Shown here piece by piece: positions 24,500 to 37,709 of a stretch of DNA of 64,000 nt. Each line of letters starts with the position of its first letter. The first letter of the stretch is position 1. A program made the position numbers and the translations under genes. The stretch is from Microcebus murinus (lineage: Eukaryota; Chordata; Mammalia; Primates; Cheirogaleidae): contig NC_134110.1 of the NCBI RefSeq assembly GCF_040939455.1, positions 98,175,001 to 98,239,000 of the forward strand, written 5' to 3'. The notes beneath the pieces were generated by a model. It saw nothing but the letters and a program-made list of their open reading frames with translations. It was not told the origin of the DNA and ran no database searches.

Positions 24500-25830
24500 G
24501 GTAGCTGAGGACAATATCAGCTACCTAAATCTGAATCTCTCCAATGATCCTTCCTAAATAGTTTGACAAAAATAACAAATAAAACTATATAAAACCCATG
24601 CCATCAGAATTACAGGAAGACAGAGAATCCACATTCTAATTAACCATAAAAATATAAATGCCAAATCCCAGCAAAGCTCTCTCTCACACTCCTTCCTCAA
24701 GCTTTTGTGAATGGTAAGGTACTTGTGGAAAATGTGTGTAGACGGAAGAATATGGGCACAAGAAGAGGTCCCTGAGTTGATCTACGATCACCATCAGAAA
24801 ATAAAATATGCCCCTAGTTGTGCAGGAACTGAGAAAGACTCCTGGTAGACCAGAGCACCGACTACAGGGAGTAGAGAGCAGTCACAGAAAGGCATCACTT
24901 CTGGGAGACAACAAGATAATAAGAGAGTGAAAAGCATCTTTAGGAGACTGGGTGGTAAAGAGAAAAAGAAAAAGAAACAAAAGGGGGAAATTTAGGGTCC
25001 TGCAATAAACAAAATGAGACCTAAAATATAATGAAATAAAATAAAATAAAATAAAAATAATAGGATATATAATCTGCCCCCCACCAAAAGAAAGTCATCC
25101 ATTAGAGAAATTGTACCTCACTACAAAAAGAGAATAGGGTGCTCCTGTGCTAGGAATTTTGTACACTACCCAAATCCATGATATGAATAGGTGAAAGCAG
25201 CCTAAATTTATACAAAGCTACCATAACAAGAAATTGGAAGACACAAATCAAATTATCTCAGGTGATGAAATTCCTCCCCACCCAAAAAAATGATGAAACA
25301 AAAAATATTGTAACATAATGATCCACAGTGAATTAAACATCTTCAAATAAGCATTTGGAGAAATGAAAAACCACCTTGAATCAGAAATAAAAAAGCAAAG
25401 CCAAAATATTCTCCCCTAAAAAGGGAAAATAATAATAATAATAATAATAAACCAGAGTCGATTTCTTTCCTTTCCTGAACTCCAAGAACAAAGTAGTCTC
25501 CAAAATGAACACTAAATTATAAGGTGCTCAATAGAGAACAAATTCAAACTTCAAAGAACTGTAAACCAAGGATTCTCTAAGCCAAGCTGTAGTTCAAATA
25601 TGAAGACTACAGACGAAAAGAAAAAAAAAAAAAAACATTAATACGAAATTTAGAGAATACTGTACCTACAAGTATTCCACTTATGGAATCTACTAGCAGA
25701 TGACACCTGGCAAAACTTCAGCAAAAGAAGCAGGGTGAAAATTTAACATAACAAAACAAAGGCAGGAACAAGTGTAGAATAATATTATACAAATGTTATA
25801 TGTTCTGACAAAGTAAAAAAATTGCCACTG

Positions 25831-26150
25831 GGCCGGGTGGTGGCTCGCACCTGTAATCCTAGCACTCTGGGACGCTGAAGCAGGCGGATTGCTCGACATC
25901 AGGAGTTCGAAACAAGCCTGAGCAAGAGCGAGACCCTGTCTCTACTATAAATGGAAAGAAATTAATTGGCCAACTAACATATATAGAAAAAAATTAGTCG
26001 GGCATGGTGGCGCAAGCCTGTAGTCCCAGCTACTTAGGAGGCTGAGGCAGGATTGTTAGAGTCCAGGAGTTTGAGGTTGCTGTGAGCTAGGCTGATGCCA
26101 TGGCACTCACTCTAGCCTGGGCAACAAAGCAAGACTATGTCTCAAAAAAA
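25831..26150 (+). mobile_element. Alu, strepsirrhine-type dimer
   Basis: Expanded linker (aattaattggccaactaac). Flanked by aaaaattgccact at about 25815-25829 and again after the A tail at about 26155-26167. Confidence 0.95.
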
Positions 26151-26240
26151 AAAAAAAAATTGCCACTAAAAAATGAGTAAAAGAAGCAGAATAAGCTCAT
26201 TGATTATTGCAAACCAAAGAATACTATTAAAAATAACAAA

Positions 26241-26541
26241 CCATGCAGTGCACGGCAGCTCATGCCTGTAATCCTAGCACTTTGGGAGGCCAAGGTGGGA
26301 GGATTGCTTGAGGCCAGGAGTTCAAGACCAGCCTGAGCAAGAATAGACTCTGTACCCATTTTAAAGAGTAGAAAAATTAGCTGGGCATGGGAGTACATGC
26401 TTGTAGTCCCAGTTACTTGGGAGGCTGAGGCCAGGATCACTTGAGCCCAGGAGTCTGAGGCTGCAGTGAGCTATGATGATGCCACTGCACTCTACCCTAG
26501 GCAACAGAGCAAAACCCTATCTCAAAAAAATTTTTAAAAAA
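26241..26541 (+). mobile_element. Alu (AluJ-like dimer)
   Basis: Both monomers present, without the lemur-type linker; diverged start (gtgcacggcagctcatgcct). Within the composite LINE. Confidence 0.9.
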
Positions 26542-26859
26542 CACATTAATAAATAAAACAAGGGATTAACAGCATTAAAAGATAACCAACAGAAAAAATA
26601 AATTCCTAAATGCCAAAAACAAATTTTAAATAAAAATGCAAACAAAACATATCATGAAGAGAATAAAACTGTAAATTTAACATGCACACAGTAGTTATAA
26701 CACAGTATGACAGAGTTGAGATCAAACTTCTTAGTAATATTCATAAATGTAGATGGCTAATTCACCTATTAAAACAAAAAAGTGTTCAAATCACAAAGCA
26801 AGATCCAAGCCTATACTATATCTGAGAGATGTACCTAAACAAACTGATTCACCTATAAC

Positions 26860-28400
26860 AAGGACAGGAAATAATACACCACAGCCAAGTGGGGTTTAGT
26901 ACTTAAATGCAAGATTGGTTCAGAATTAGAAAATCCATTACTATAATTCACTATATTGATAGATCTAAGAAGGAAAAAAAGTTAATTATCTCCATAGATG
27001 CTTTAAAAAAAGCCTTTGACAAAATTCAACACCTATTCCTAATAATAATAGCACTCAAAAAATAAGAATTGATAGATGCTTCCTAAATATACACACACAC
27101 ACCCGTACCTTAGTCCTACAGCCAAGATCAAACTACAAAGAAACACTGAGGCATTTCCACCAAGATTAGAAACAAGGCATGGATGCCCACTATCTCCACT
27201 ACTATTTAGCATTGTATTGGAGAAATTAGCCAACACAGTCAGAAAAGAATAATAAATCAGACACATAAGAAGTGGAAAAGAAATAAAGCTATTTTTGTTT
27301 ACAGATTGTGCTTTTATAAATAGAAGGAAAATTCAGTCATAAAATTCATTCAAATTCACTAAGGTACCAATATATAAAATTAATATATAGAAATCAATAG
27401 CTTTCATATATATAAACAAACCAGTTCAAAGATAAAATTGAAGAGAAACTTTTATAATAGCAAGAAAGAAGATAAAATACTCAGGCATAAGCTTAACAAG
27501 AAATGTGCAAAAACCTTTCTGTGAAAACATTATAACACTCCTAAAGACACAAATGTACACTTAACAATTAGAAAGACATTCCTTGTTCTTACATAGAAAA
27601 ATTCAGTATTATACTGAAGGTCTTTTCTCCCTAATTTATAAACTTAACAAAACTTAGTAAAAATATCAACAAACTTTTTCATAGATCCAGATATGCTTGC
27701 TGACAATTTCATACTGAAATAGCATGCATATTGAAACAGCATGCATTTTCCTAGGAAAATAATGGAAGAAAAAACAAACTAAAAAGGGAACTGGCCATAA
27801 GATTCTTTATCATTAAAACTGGGTGGTGCTAGAACACCATACACAGGCACTCCAGAATAACTTTACAGAAGGTCCAGAAGTAAGCCTAGGTACATAGAGG
27901 TTTAATGTTAAAGAGAGCATCTCTAACTACTATGGCAAAGATTGATGTTTTAATAAACATCACTTAATAGGACAACTGAACAGCCATTTGAATAACATTA
28001 GACACAGAGCTTATACAATACACAAGAACCAACTCTAAACAAACCAAATATATAACCATAAAAAATAAAACTATACAAGTACTGGAAAAAATATATGGGT
28101 GAATTCCACTATACCCTAGGTATAAGGAAAAGCTTTCTAACTGTTATTCAATTTTTGAATTTTAATAAAAACTTTTTTGATAAGACTACATAAAAAATAA
28201 AAATAAAATTTTTTTAACCTTGCAAAGAACACCATAACCAAAGACAAATGGTAAATGACAAACTGGGAGAATATATTTGCACTATATATCACAGATATAT
28301 CCCTAATATATAAAAAACTCAAAAAAAAATAAAATGGGCAAAGATATAGATAATTCAGGGGAAAAAAGATATAATAGCAACCTTTAAGAACATCTGAAGA
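26860..28400 (+). mobile_element. L1 ORF2 remnant (reverse transcriptase region onward)
   Basis: Contains L1 ORF2 hallmarks: gaaaatccattactataat, agcctttgacaaaattcaac, ggcatggatgcccactatct and ttagccaacacagtcag. All frames are broken by stops. A young Alu splits it at 28401. It lies in the intron between ATP6V1H exons 4 and 5, antisense to that gene. Confidence 0.85.
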
Positions 28401-28734
28401 GGCCGGGCGCGGTGGCTCACGCCTGTAATCCTAGCACTCTGGGAGGCCGAGGCGGGCGGATTGCTCAAGGTCAGGAGTTCAAAACCAGCCTGAGCGAGAC
28501 CCCGTCTCTACCATAAAAATAGAAAGAAATTAATTGGCCAACTAATATATATAATATAAAATCAGCCGGGCATGGTGGCTCGTGCCTGTAGTCCCAGCTA
28601 CTCGGGAGGCTGAGGCAGGAGGATTGCTTGAGCCCAGAAGTCTGAGGTTGCTGTGAGCGAGGCTGACACCACGGCACTCACTCTAGCCTGGGCAAGAAAG
28701 CGAGACTCTGTCTCAAAAAAAAAAAAAAAAAAAA
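28401..28734 (+). mobile_element. Young strepsirrhine Alu with target duplication
   Basis: Near-consensus start (ggccgggcgcggtggctcac), expanded linker, a long clean A tail, and exact flanking AAGAACATCTGAAGA (28386-28400 and after the tail). Inserted into an L1 ORF2 remnant. Confidence 0.97.
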
Positions 28735-29380
28735 GAACATCTGAAGATGTTCAACTTCAGATACCACTGTGATTGGCAAAAATGTAACAGCTTGACAATG
28801 CCCTCTGTTGACAAGGTTGCAGGTTTACTCAAACACTGCCGGTAGGGGTGCAAAGTGGAACATCTGGCAATACTGTAACAAGACTACACACTTAGTTCCC
28901 TTTTACCCAGCACTTTGGTTTCTAAGACTTTCCCCCACATTATACTCCTCACAATATGAAAATATATTTGCACAAGGTTATTCTTTGCTTCATTATTTTA
29001 TTGATATATAAAATTGTACGTGTTTATGGGGTACAGGTAATAATTTGTTACATGCATACAATGTGCAATGATCAAGTCAGGGTATTTGAGGTATCCATCA
29101 CCTTGAGTATTTATCATTCTATGTGTTGGGGTCATTTCAAGATCTCTGCTTCATTATTTCTTATTATAAAATTCTGGGACCAACCACAATACCTATTACT
29201 TGGGAGGACAATTAAACTATGGTACATCCACTAATGGGGTACTATAGTGGATAGCTCTCATGAACAGAATATGGATGGAAGATCTCTATGAACTGACATG
29301 TAATGATATGTAGCATAGTCTGTTAAGTGAGACAAACAAGAAAACAAGAGATTGTATCTAGTAAAGTATTTTCAGACAGG
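28735..29380 (+). mobile_element. Continuation of the same L1 region and 3' pieces
   Basis: After the Alu the L1 ORF2 sequence resumes (caacttcagataccactgtg, ggtaggggtgcaaagtggaa). A different L1-derived segment follows (gtttatggggtacaggtaat, about 28,990-29,150), then another 3' piece (aaactatggtacatccacta). Confidence 0.7.
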
Positions 29381-29429
29381 CATGATATTGATCCTTTCTC
29401 ATATTATAAAATCCCTAGGTTCCTATAAA

Positions 29430-29545
29430 GGACATGATGACCCCAGGAAGAAGGCACCATTCTTCCTAACCTTTGTATCCCCAGTAACAGTTAACACAGT
29501 GCCTGGTGAATAGCAGGCCATCAATAAATGTTTTTTCCTTGGAAA
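29430..29545 (+). repeat. L2 3'-end fragment
   Basis: tttgtatccccagtaacagt and cacagtgcctggtgaatagc, then atcaataaatg. Confidence 0.7.
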
Positions 29546-30220
29546 CTGACAGAACAACACTCCATAAGAACCAGGACTGACACTCTTCTTTCAAGTCTCT
29601 AGAGAGGTGCAGACAGGTGGATTCAGCAGCTGAAAGGCTGTCTCATAACAACTGCTCTACATACCAACAATCTAAACCTAGACTCTAGTATAAAATACAA
29701 AAGTATGAATAAAGAAGGACCATCTGAGTTCAGGGACAGCAAAGCAGTAGACAGAAACTTTATGCAACTGGGAAAGTTTCAGATGATGAGCAAAACTGTT
29801 CTCAAAAGGAACAAAAGCACTGAACCTTCAGGGCCTGACACTGGCCTGGAACACATGAGCATTGAAATGTACTAGCTGACTGAAAAAGAAAGAGCCACAT
29901 CATCTGTAAGTACAGAGAGCATCCAGAAAGCCTCAGTTGATTCACCAAACTTCACTGGTGTTCAACAAAAACTCTGACATATCTTGAGAAAAAATACATA
30001 TTGATTACTTGATATCCTAAAAAACATCAAAAAATAGCCTGTGTGTGGTTATCTCCATCTTTAGGTCTATTAGCAAATCACAACTTACATAATTTAAAAA
30101 AATGTATGTTATACTCTAAAAGAGAACCAATGCTATGAGTGAAATCTACAAAAAATGTGGCTACTGTGAAGTACATAAGAAATGGAGTCACCAAATATAG
30201 TAAGTAGAGAAAACACCTAC
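29546..30220. other. Intron segment next to exon 4, nothing recognised
   Basis: Unique-looking DNA between the L2 fragment and ATP6V1H exon 4. Confidence 0.4.
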
Positions 30221-30310
30221 CTGCAGCATATCATCAACCATAGTTAGAATATACTGAACAGTCTGTTCTTTGGAGATATGAGTCATCAGATTTATAAATG
30301 TTTTAGCACA
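30221..30310 (-). CDS. ATP6V1H: ATP6V1H exon 4, residues 73-102
   Basis: This is a 90-nt phase-0 exon on the minus strand, bounded by acceptor CTAG and donor GTAGGT. The 30 codons read [20 protein letters not shown] and then [10 protein letters not shown], a conserved stretch of subunit H. It is likely one helical repeat of the N-terminal domain. Both flanking introns are phase 0, so skipping would keep frame, though I know of no such isoform. Confidence 0.96.
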
Positions 30311-30528
30311 CTAGAAAAAAGTGAAATTAATGTTAATTATTGTTTTCCTTTGCAAACACATTTTATTGGAACTTCAGTATAACATTATTTCTGTTTCACA
30401 AATTAGTATACAAATGCTATTAGCAAATTTTAATTACAGAAAATGTAATATCATATAATCACTAAGCTTTTTCTAGAATTTTTAATGACACAGGGAAGTG
30501 TTCAGGATATAATTTTTATATCCATCAC

Positions 30529-30631
30529 CTGGCTGCCTTCAGTTTGAAGCATCTCTTGCTTCTCTTCCGGACTTCTTTTCATTTCAAACCTTTGAATAAA
30601 TTCACAATCTTCAGCAGAAATCATCTGGCCC
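30529..30631 (-). CDS. ATP6V1H: ATP6V1H exon 3, residues 38-72
   Basis: On the minus strand an acceptor TTTCTAG precedes GGGCCAG, which completes the Gln codon begun in the previous exon (CA+G). The 103 nt end in CAG followed by donor GTGATG. The peptide includes QMISAEDCEFIQRF and EMLQTEGSQ, typical of subunit H. It leaves phase 0 for the next exon, only 218 bp away, the shortest intron seen. No stop or frameshift is present. Confidence 0.96.
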
Positions 30632-30739
30632 CTAGAAAGTAAAAATAAGTTGTTTTTGTTCAGTAAGAGCTGAAAGCCATTGTGAGTAAACAGAGGAGTT
30701 CCTGGTCTTTCTCCTCTCTCCTTGGCAGTAAACTAAGAG

Positions 30740-30972
30740 GGCTCACACAAGGGCCCTGGCATCAGACAGACCTGGGTTCAAAGTTTAGCTCCACCTCTTA
30801 CTGATGGTATAAAAATCTCTGGAACTTGAGTTAATTTACCTGCAGAATGGGAACAATAACCACATTGCCTTTAAGGGGTTGCACTGAGGAGGAAATTAAG
30901 TAATCCATATAGGTGGTTAGTAGCACAGCACCTGACATACCCACAGTAAGCACTCAGCAAAATGTTAACTCT
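30740..30972 (+). repeat. MIR SINE
   Basis: ggcatcagacagacctgggt, ccacctcttactgatg, tacctgcagaatgggaacaa and cacagcacctgacatac. It lies about 110 bp from ATP6V1H exon 3. Confidence 0.88.
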
Positions 30973-31699
30973 TAGCATTGCCCAAAGTCTCACCCTTAGT
31001 CCCCCTCCCAAGGCAAACTATTTACTTGGCCTTTTAATTTATCAAGTTCAGAGACATTTTATTACTATTTTGATTAATGAAGATGTGTTTGAGCCTAGTT
31101 ATAATGATTTAAAATTCACAGTCCAAAACCATAATTACTTTTGCACCAACCTAACATATGAACTTCTATAATCATTTTCTCCAGCACATTCTTTCCTTCC
31201 AGACAAAAAAGGTGATTTTCCTCCTCTCTGAAAAACAAGCTCTCCCCTCAACCCTGTCTTCCCAGCAAGCACCCTGCACCATCCTGTTTTCCTCCATCTC
31301 TTCCAGGGGTCCCTTCATCACTGGCTCTTTGCTCTTCAAGTCTTCTCCCCAGTACTCAATCCTTAGAATCTTGCTTTTCTTTCCCAAATGCTTTCCTGTG
31401 AGAGATTCAATGTAAGAGTCCATTCTTTTCTCTCACCCAAACCTTTGACAACTGTCTCCTACTTCCATGTAGATATCTTAACATCTTCACAAGTTCAGCA
31501 TCATCACCACTGAATCATCATCTTCCTTCCCAAACCCAGCTTGACCTACCAATTTCTCCACTCATCAGGTAGTCAAATACACTGTGCAAAACCCCCATCC
31601 TAATCTCTATATACAGATCCTTCCTTGTTAAAAGACGTGTTCACAAAATGGCCTTGCTTGTTCTGGTAAAGATTCTGGGCACTTTAGCATTTGTTCACA

Positions 31700-31915
31700 T
31701 CAACTCTTTCAGGCCTTCTGTATGGTAGGAAAAGCACAGCATTTGAGTTAATCTGAGGATGCATTCCAACTCCAGGTGTGAAACTTGGGCAAGTCACCAC
31801 CCCTCTGACCACTATTTTCCACACCAGTAAAATGGCAATTACACCACCACCAGCCCTGTTCCACTGAACGGTTATGCACATTAAATGGAAAAATATAAGA
31901 AAAAGCACTTGATAT
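31700..31915 (+). repeat. MIR SINE (diverged)
   Basis: gtgaaacttgggcaagtcac, cacaccagtaaaatggcaat and cacattaaatggaaa. Confidence 0.7.
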
Positions 31916-32719
31916 ATTTAAGTACAGAAGCATGAATAAAATTTTAAAAATTGTATAATATGCATTATCATTCAAAGAACATCAGTATATTTTTTAACTC
32001 AGTAGTTTAAAAGCTGTTCCTTCCCCCTACTCCCAAGTATGTTGAAGGACTGGTGTTTCACAAAACTCAATCAGAGAAACATTGAATATGAAGCTGGTTC
32101 CCAAAACGCATGATCATAGTAGGGTACCCCTGTTTCCAAGCTGTCTTGGGTCAGGTTCAGAGAGACAGGCCCTGAGATGAGGATTCACGTGCAAGTGACT
32201 TATAAAGGAAGTGCTCCCAGGAGAAACCAGGGATTCCATGGAGGGCACAGGACATCAAAGGGAACAGCCCAACCAGGATTTAGGCAAAGGACCACAGCTT
32301 TCCCTGAGCCCACAGGAGAGCCTGGGAAGGTGAGGCACTCACAGCTGCCCTTTCCCCAAGACAAGGTTGCTGAACTTGCATACTTCTTGCTACTTCCACC
32401 CATAACCCCATTCTCTTTCAAAGATCTTGATTTTTATGCATTCAAAAATCTATCAGTGTTTTACTTTGTCCCTTTTGGGTTTTATATATACTAAATTGTT
32501 TTATATACTTTGAATTTGCTTTTGGACTTTGTAATCTACCATTCTATCTTTCTTATAATAGTTATACACTGTTTAAGCACTGTGTTTTCATACATCCTGA
32601 TTTTTAAACCTTTTTTGGAACTATTCTCATCTATTTATTCTTCCAACAATTCCTTAATCACCAGCCCAAAGAAGAGTTTTCAGTCCTTCCTCCTAGACTT
32701 CTCTGAAGCAGTTGACACT
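31916..32719. other. Intron segment with a possible LTR-like piece
   Basis: Text near 32,140-32,220 (gtcaggttcagagagacagg, gcaagtgacttataaaggaa) resembles a known dispersed mammalian repeat that I cannot name. The rest is unassigned. Confidence 0.3.
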
Positions 32720-32731
32720 ACAGCCACTTTT

Positions 32732-33075
<344 letters not shown>

Positions 33076-33088
33076 ACAGCCACTTTTT

Positions 33089-34188
33089 GATACCCTTCCT
33101 TACCTTCCAGATTCTGCTCATCCCCTCAAGCCATTCTGCCTCAGTCCACTTCAATGACTCCTGAGCCTCTGCCTCCTAGGTTGAAGGCTCCTTCATTTCT
33201 CACACCACGGGTTCTCCCTGGGTGCTGCCCTCCACCCCCTGCACTGGTAACTCTCAGTCTGAACTCTGGCCGGAGCTCCTGCAGTCCTCACTCCATCTCC
33301 TCCCACATATGGCAGAGGCACTCCAGACCCTACAGGGGCAGAACTGACACCGTTAATCCCCTAGACTGGCTAATGGGAAGTTGAATGCAAAAACAGACAC
33401 TTTACCCAGTTATGACTTTGGCTAAGCACTTCATATACTAGTCAGGAAAAAATGCACTCTGCGTCCTGAGATAGACCAAGATAACAAGGTTATCCTGTCT
33501 AGGTCTGGCCTCAAAATAAATGAAATGATGAACATACCTATAAACCTGACCTCCCTAGCTAAAACAATTTTAGCCCCTAATTTTGCTGTGCTGATGTATA
33601 AAAGGTATATGTCATAACCCTTGTGAATAGGATAATCATGTCAAAAAATTGCAGTTTTTCTACCATAAAGAAGGTGTACCACGAAGGTTACACTTGGTAA
33701 CCTTATAATTTTTCAACTTTCTTCTCTATTTAAATAACTATGTTTCTTATTTGGCAAGCCATTCCTTCTGAAGTCTGACTTTCTTCCAGGTAACCATTTT
33801 GTTTCAGGTAACCATTACAGGTAACCATTGTTGCAGGTAACCATTTTCCTTCCTTGTTTAAATTCTTTTGTCTCTTAGTCTTCCTTTGACAATTCCATAA
33901 CCTAGCTGGTTAGAGACTCTGGTTGTCTTCTCTAATCACCCACAGCCAATCAGGCACTAGTCCACACAATTTTGACTAGTCCTATGGCAACAGTCCACCA
34001 ATGGGTTTCCCCACATCTAGTCCAACCCTTCTCCAAACTATCTTCTTATCTACTAACAGCCTTCTCAAGCATGCATCCGATCATATTCCCTTTGGACTGT
34101 GAGTTTGAGTGGCAGTTTTATCTAGCACTTAGGCAGAGGCATTCAATAAAAATCTTTTAAATCAATTGAATAATTAAAACCTATATAA
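33089..34188. other. Intron segment, unassigned; possible LTR at 33,390-33,960
   Basis: Contains the CAGGTAACCATT cluster and a tataaaagg box-like sequence (33597), which would fit a diverged LTR. No family match recognised. Confidence 0.3.
33780..33850 (+). repeat. Four dispersed copies of CAGGTAACCATT
   Basis: The 11-bp core aggtaaccatt occurs four times, starting at about 33788, 33807, 33821 and 33836, with irregular spacing. It is in a stretch (33,390-33,960) that may be an unidentified LTR. Confidence 0.8.
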
Positions 34189-34487
34189 GACCAGGCATAG
34201 TGGCTCTCACCTGTAATCCTAGCACTTTGGGAGGCTGAGGTGATAGGATCACTTGAGGCTAGGCATTTAAGACTAGCCTGGGCAACACAGCAAGAACCCA
34301 TCTCTACAAAATAAAAAAATAAAAATGAGCTGGGCCTGTGGTGCATACCTGAAGTCCTAACTACTTGGGAGATTGAGGTAACAGGATCACTTGAGCCCAA
34401 AAGTTTGAGGCTGCAGTGAGCTATGATCGGGCCACTGCACTCCAGCCTGGGCACCAGAGCAAGACCCCATCTCTTAAAAAAAAAAAA
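34189..34487 (+). mobile_element. Alu (AluJ-like dimer)
   Basis: gaccaggcatagtggctctc to the A tail. Many CpG-decayed positions, hence old. Confidence 0.9.
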
Positions 34488-34689
34488 TTCACATAAGCAT
34501 GTGCATGTTACTTAAGCTATCTGAATAGCTATCCGTACATCTTTAAAACAGAATAGAATAGAAAAGCCTATGTCACAGTATTGTTATGAAAATAATGTTA
34601 GATAGTATGTTAATTACCAAATATGTTACTTCTTTTTCCAAATACTCATCTCCACCACTTCCCAACAAACACAATACTCTACTCATTCA

Positions 34690-34990
34690 TAATTAATCAA
34701 CTAATGTTAATTGGCAGCCTCCTATGTGTCAGGCACCTTTTAATAGGTGACACAGTAATTAATTAGACATCTCTCTTTGGCTTACATTCCAGTGGGGAGA
34801 ACAGAAAATACACAAATATAAAAACAAATCATTTTTTTAAATACACATACACAAGTCATCATAATGTATATGGTATGAAAAACACTGAGGCCAGTAGGGG
34901 GCTAGAAAGTGACAGGAACAACAGAAAGAGGGACATATTTTAGAGAAGGCCTTTCCTGAGGTCCCCTACGAAGACACCCTAATGAAGTGA
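34690..34990 (-). repeat. L2 fragment, antisense
   Basis: cctcctatgtgtcaggcacc, cttacattccagtggggaga and gagaaggcctttcctgaggt. Confidence 0.6.
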
Positions 34991-35039
34991 GTTAATAAGC
35001 TGAATGATCTATGTGTAGAGAGACAGCTTCTATCTATTC

Positions 35040-35830
35040 CAATAATACTGCTATAGCCTCTCCTACCTCTAAGCTTATTACCCACAAATTCACCCTTTAT
35101 GTTGTCAGAACAATCCAACCAAGAGGCAAATCTGATCATCTAACTCCCACCTACTAGCTTCGGTCATTCCAACACCTACTCTTCCTTGGAACCCTAATCG
35201 TAAATGTTCTCAAGAGGGTCAGAGACACACACTCCCACATCCATTCCACTATCATTTTCATCTGTTCTACATGCTGAGCTTTCTTATCAGACTTCACATC
35301 AACCATGTGTTTCAGGGCTTGCAAAACACTGACTGACAGGATCAAGTCCAAACTCCTTCCAGCTGCACGCAGGACCTTCACGATCAGCCCCTGGCAGTTT
35401 CTTCAGCGTCAGTTCTCCCCACTGCCGCCTCCAAAACATGTATGACTCCCACCTAGCCTGCTGTTTTTGCTTCCCTGCCTTTGCTCACAATGTCTGTTCT
35501 ACTTGGAAATCTGCTCCTTCTTGACATGTGGCTAAATACCACTCATCCATGAAAACTCAGTTCAAGGACCACCCTCTTTCAGGAAAACTTCCTGAGGGTA
35601 GGATTAGCTGTCCTTTTTCTGTGCACCCATCAGACCCTGAGCAACTTTCTATTATTAGTTAACATACTGAATTTAAATGATCTGTTAACACATCTGACTT
35701 CCCTATTAGAGTATGAGTTTCTTTCAAAATGGCACTTTATATCTTTTTTGGAGCCTCAAAGTCTGGAAAAATGCCTCAAAGTTGGCAGGTAATCAATAAA
35801 TGTTTGATGAGTGCTAAATTAACAGAAATA
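35040..35830 (+). repeat. Long L2 3' fragment
   Basis: Continuous L2-like text: caaatctgatcatctaactc, ccaaactccttccagctgca, actcagttcaaggaccaccc, ggaaaacttcctgaggg and gtaatcaataaatgtttgat. Confidence 0.75.
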
Positions 35831-36099
35831 AAAGAATCATATTTGTACACTGTATATCCCCTCTATAACAAAACAAACTATTAAATATAAAACTACAGAC
35901 TCCTCGATGTTTTTTTAAAATGTCTACATAAATCTGAACTGGATTTCCTCAATAATTCAGTTATAAATATAGCAAAATAAGCAGATAAGTAAAGTCAATA
36001 TGATAAAATATAGTTAACAATAAACACTTACTTTACAGATAAATATAGAATATTAAAATATCAGCACACTAAATCTTAATATACACCCAAGAAAGGAGG

Positions 36100-36315
36100 A
36101 AGAAATAAAGTTTATTGAGTGTATTCAACATGCTAATGCTTGTATTCAACTGGGCTAGTACTTTTAATACATTATTTCAGCAACAAGCCTGTGGGATATG
36201 TATCTTCATTTCATATTTACTTCACTAACCCTCAGAGAAGTTACAAGATTTGCCTAAGACCACCAAGCTGGTAGAGAGAAAAATTCAAACCCAGGTCTAA
36301 AACGTAAACATCTAT
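36100..36315 (-). repeat. MIR SINE, antisense
   Basis: cctcagagaagttacaagat, ttgcctaagaccaccaagct and caaacccaggtctaaaa are complement MIR text. In ATP6V1H intron 2, near exon 2. Confidence 0.85.
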
Positions 36316-36715
36316 GCTTTTCACTCGTTGTATGGGCCATTCTAAAAAGATCATCTGCCCCTACATTGATCACCAGGGCATGCTGGGCTACGCTGGCCAT
36401 ATTTGCCAGCCACTCCCTTCCTCCTTCCATAACCCACAAACATTCCTCTCAAGTATCCCACTCATTCAAAAAGTACTTCCTTCCAGCCAGAGAATGTCAA
36501 AAGTACTAAGAGCAACTCTGCTTCCCCAATAGAGCCCCAAGCTCTTTCCACCACACTATGCTAACTCCCTAAGGCAGCTAATTATTCTAAGGAGGAAGTG
36601 TCTCTTCCACATTTACTAGAATTTTTCCAGTATTTCTCTCACAGAAGCATGACCATGAAAAAGTCTGATGCAAAAGCATATGATTATCCATGATTCACAG
36701 CAAACTGGTACTTAC

Positions 36716-36828
36716 TGAAGATAAGACTGCCAGTTCACTTTGTTTGCACGAACTTCTGCAGCCTTGGCAGCAATAATATTGGTTGGGACAGCCGCATCCA
36801 CAGCACCTCGGATATCCATTTTGGTCAT
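36716..36828 (-). CDS. ATP6V1H: ATP6V1H first coding exon (exon 2), residues 1-37 plus 2 nt
   Basis: The reverse complement reads an acceptor (AAATTTAG) immediately followed by the start codon at 36828-36826. The exon is 113 nt: 37 codons plus CA of a split Gln codon, then donor GTAAG at 36715-36711. The product begins MTKMDIRGAVDAAVPTNIIA, the characteristic N-terminus of V-ATPase subunit H, and runs to VNWQSYL. A second Met is codon 4; the first is chosen because it is the conserved start and directly follows the splice acceptor. The segment forms the first part of the N-terminal helical domain. The rest of the plus-strand translation here is an antisense shadow. Confidence 0.97.
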
Positions 36829-37709
36829 CTAAATTTTATAATCTTGAATGTTTTTCAACAGATCTTCAATTTAGATGTAAGGTAAAAAGAGAATACCATG
36901 TGTTATTTTTTTAACAATGATTATTATTATCATCACTTTAATCTCCCTAGGCATTCAACTCAAATATTCAATATCCTAAGTCTGAAAGCCCTATCATTGT
37001 ATGTCAAATCTTGTCCGCTGTACTGTAAAAAAGTTACTCTCTAGGCTTTTTCTTTTCCAAGAAAGGTTTTTTAATTATTGGCACCAATATTGTACTGAGA
37101 TTTTTTAAATGACCACTTAAGATACTGAAATCAGATATTATGGTTAAATAGAACAAGCATACAAAATGGAAAAATATTTTAAATCTATACAATTAGGATC
37201 AACTTTCCTCTTCTGACAGAGAAAAAAATTATAACTGTATAATACAGATGAGGCCAACTTATAAACTTTTACTAAGCACCATTTTGAAGTGACATTAAAA
37301 ATTATAACTCCTTTCTAAAATACTCATTCAAATAAAAATATACAAAGTGGGAACATAATTTCTCAGAAGACAGTTCTTTCTTTTCAACCAAAATCCACCA
37401 TATTTTCAAAATCACTTTTGGGAGAAATTTTTGGAACAAATACCTATTACAATTTGCGTAAGCCAAATGGGAGCCCGGTCTGACGACAAGAACCTACACT
37501 AATGGGCTATGTAATTCTCACTCCAAAATTTCCAGATAAAAAGCTTAAGCTTGATTTTATCACAACACAAAATATAGGTTCCCATTCACAAACATCAGTT
37601 TACGGCCATGGCCACACTAAGCTATACCCCAAATTCTATTCCAGATTCCCAATGACCTTAGTCGATATGGAACTTAATCTCTGTATCTGAGAATTTGCTG
37701 CCTAAACAA
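36829..37709 (-). other. ATP6V1H intron 1 (non-CpG part)
   Basis: Between the first coding exon and the CpG island. AT-rich, no repeat recognised. Confidence 0.5.

Larger units (their letters stand above)
24500..26860 (+). mobile_element. Probable 5'/ORF1 part of a composite LINE, interrupted by Alus
   Basis: The A-rich purine-biased strand (for example gtgaattaaacatcttcaaa, catttggagaaatgaaaaac) resembles the L1/HAL1 leader and ORF1 region and lies in line with ORF2 pieces to the right. Strongly degraded; no frame survives. Two Alus interrupt it (25831-26146, 26241-26541). The left boundary is approximate. Confidence 0.45.
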
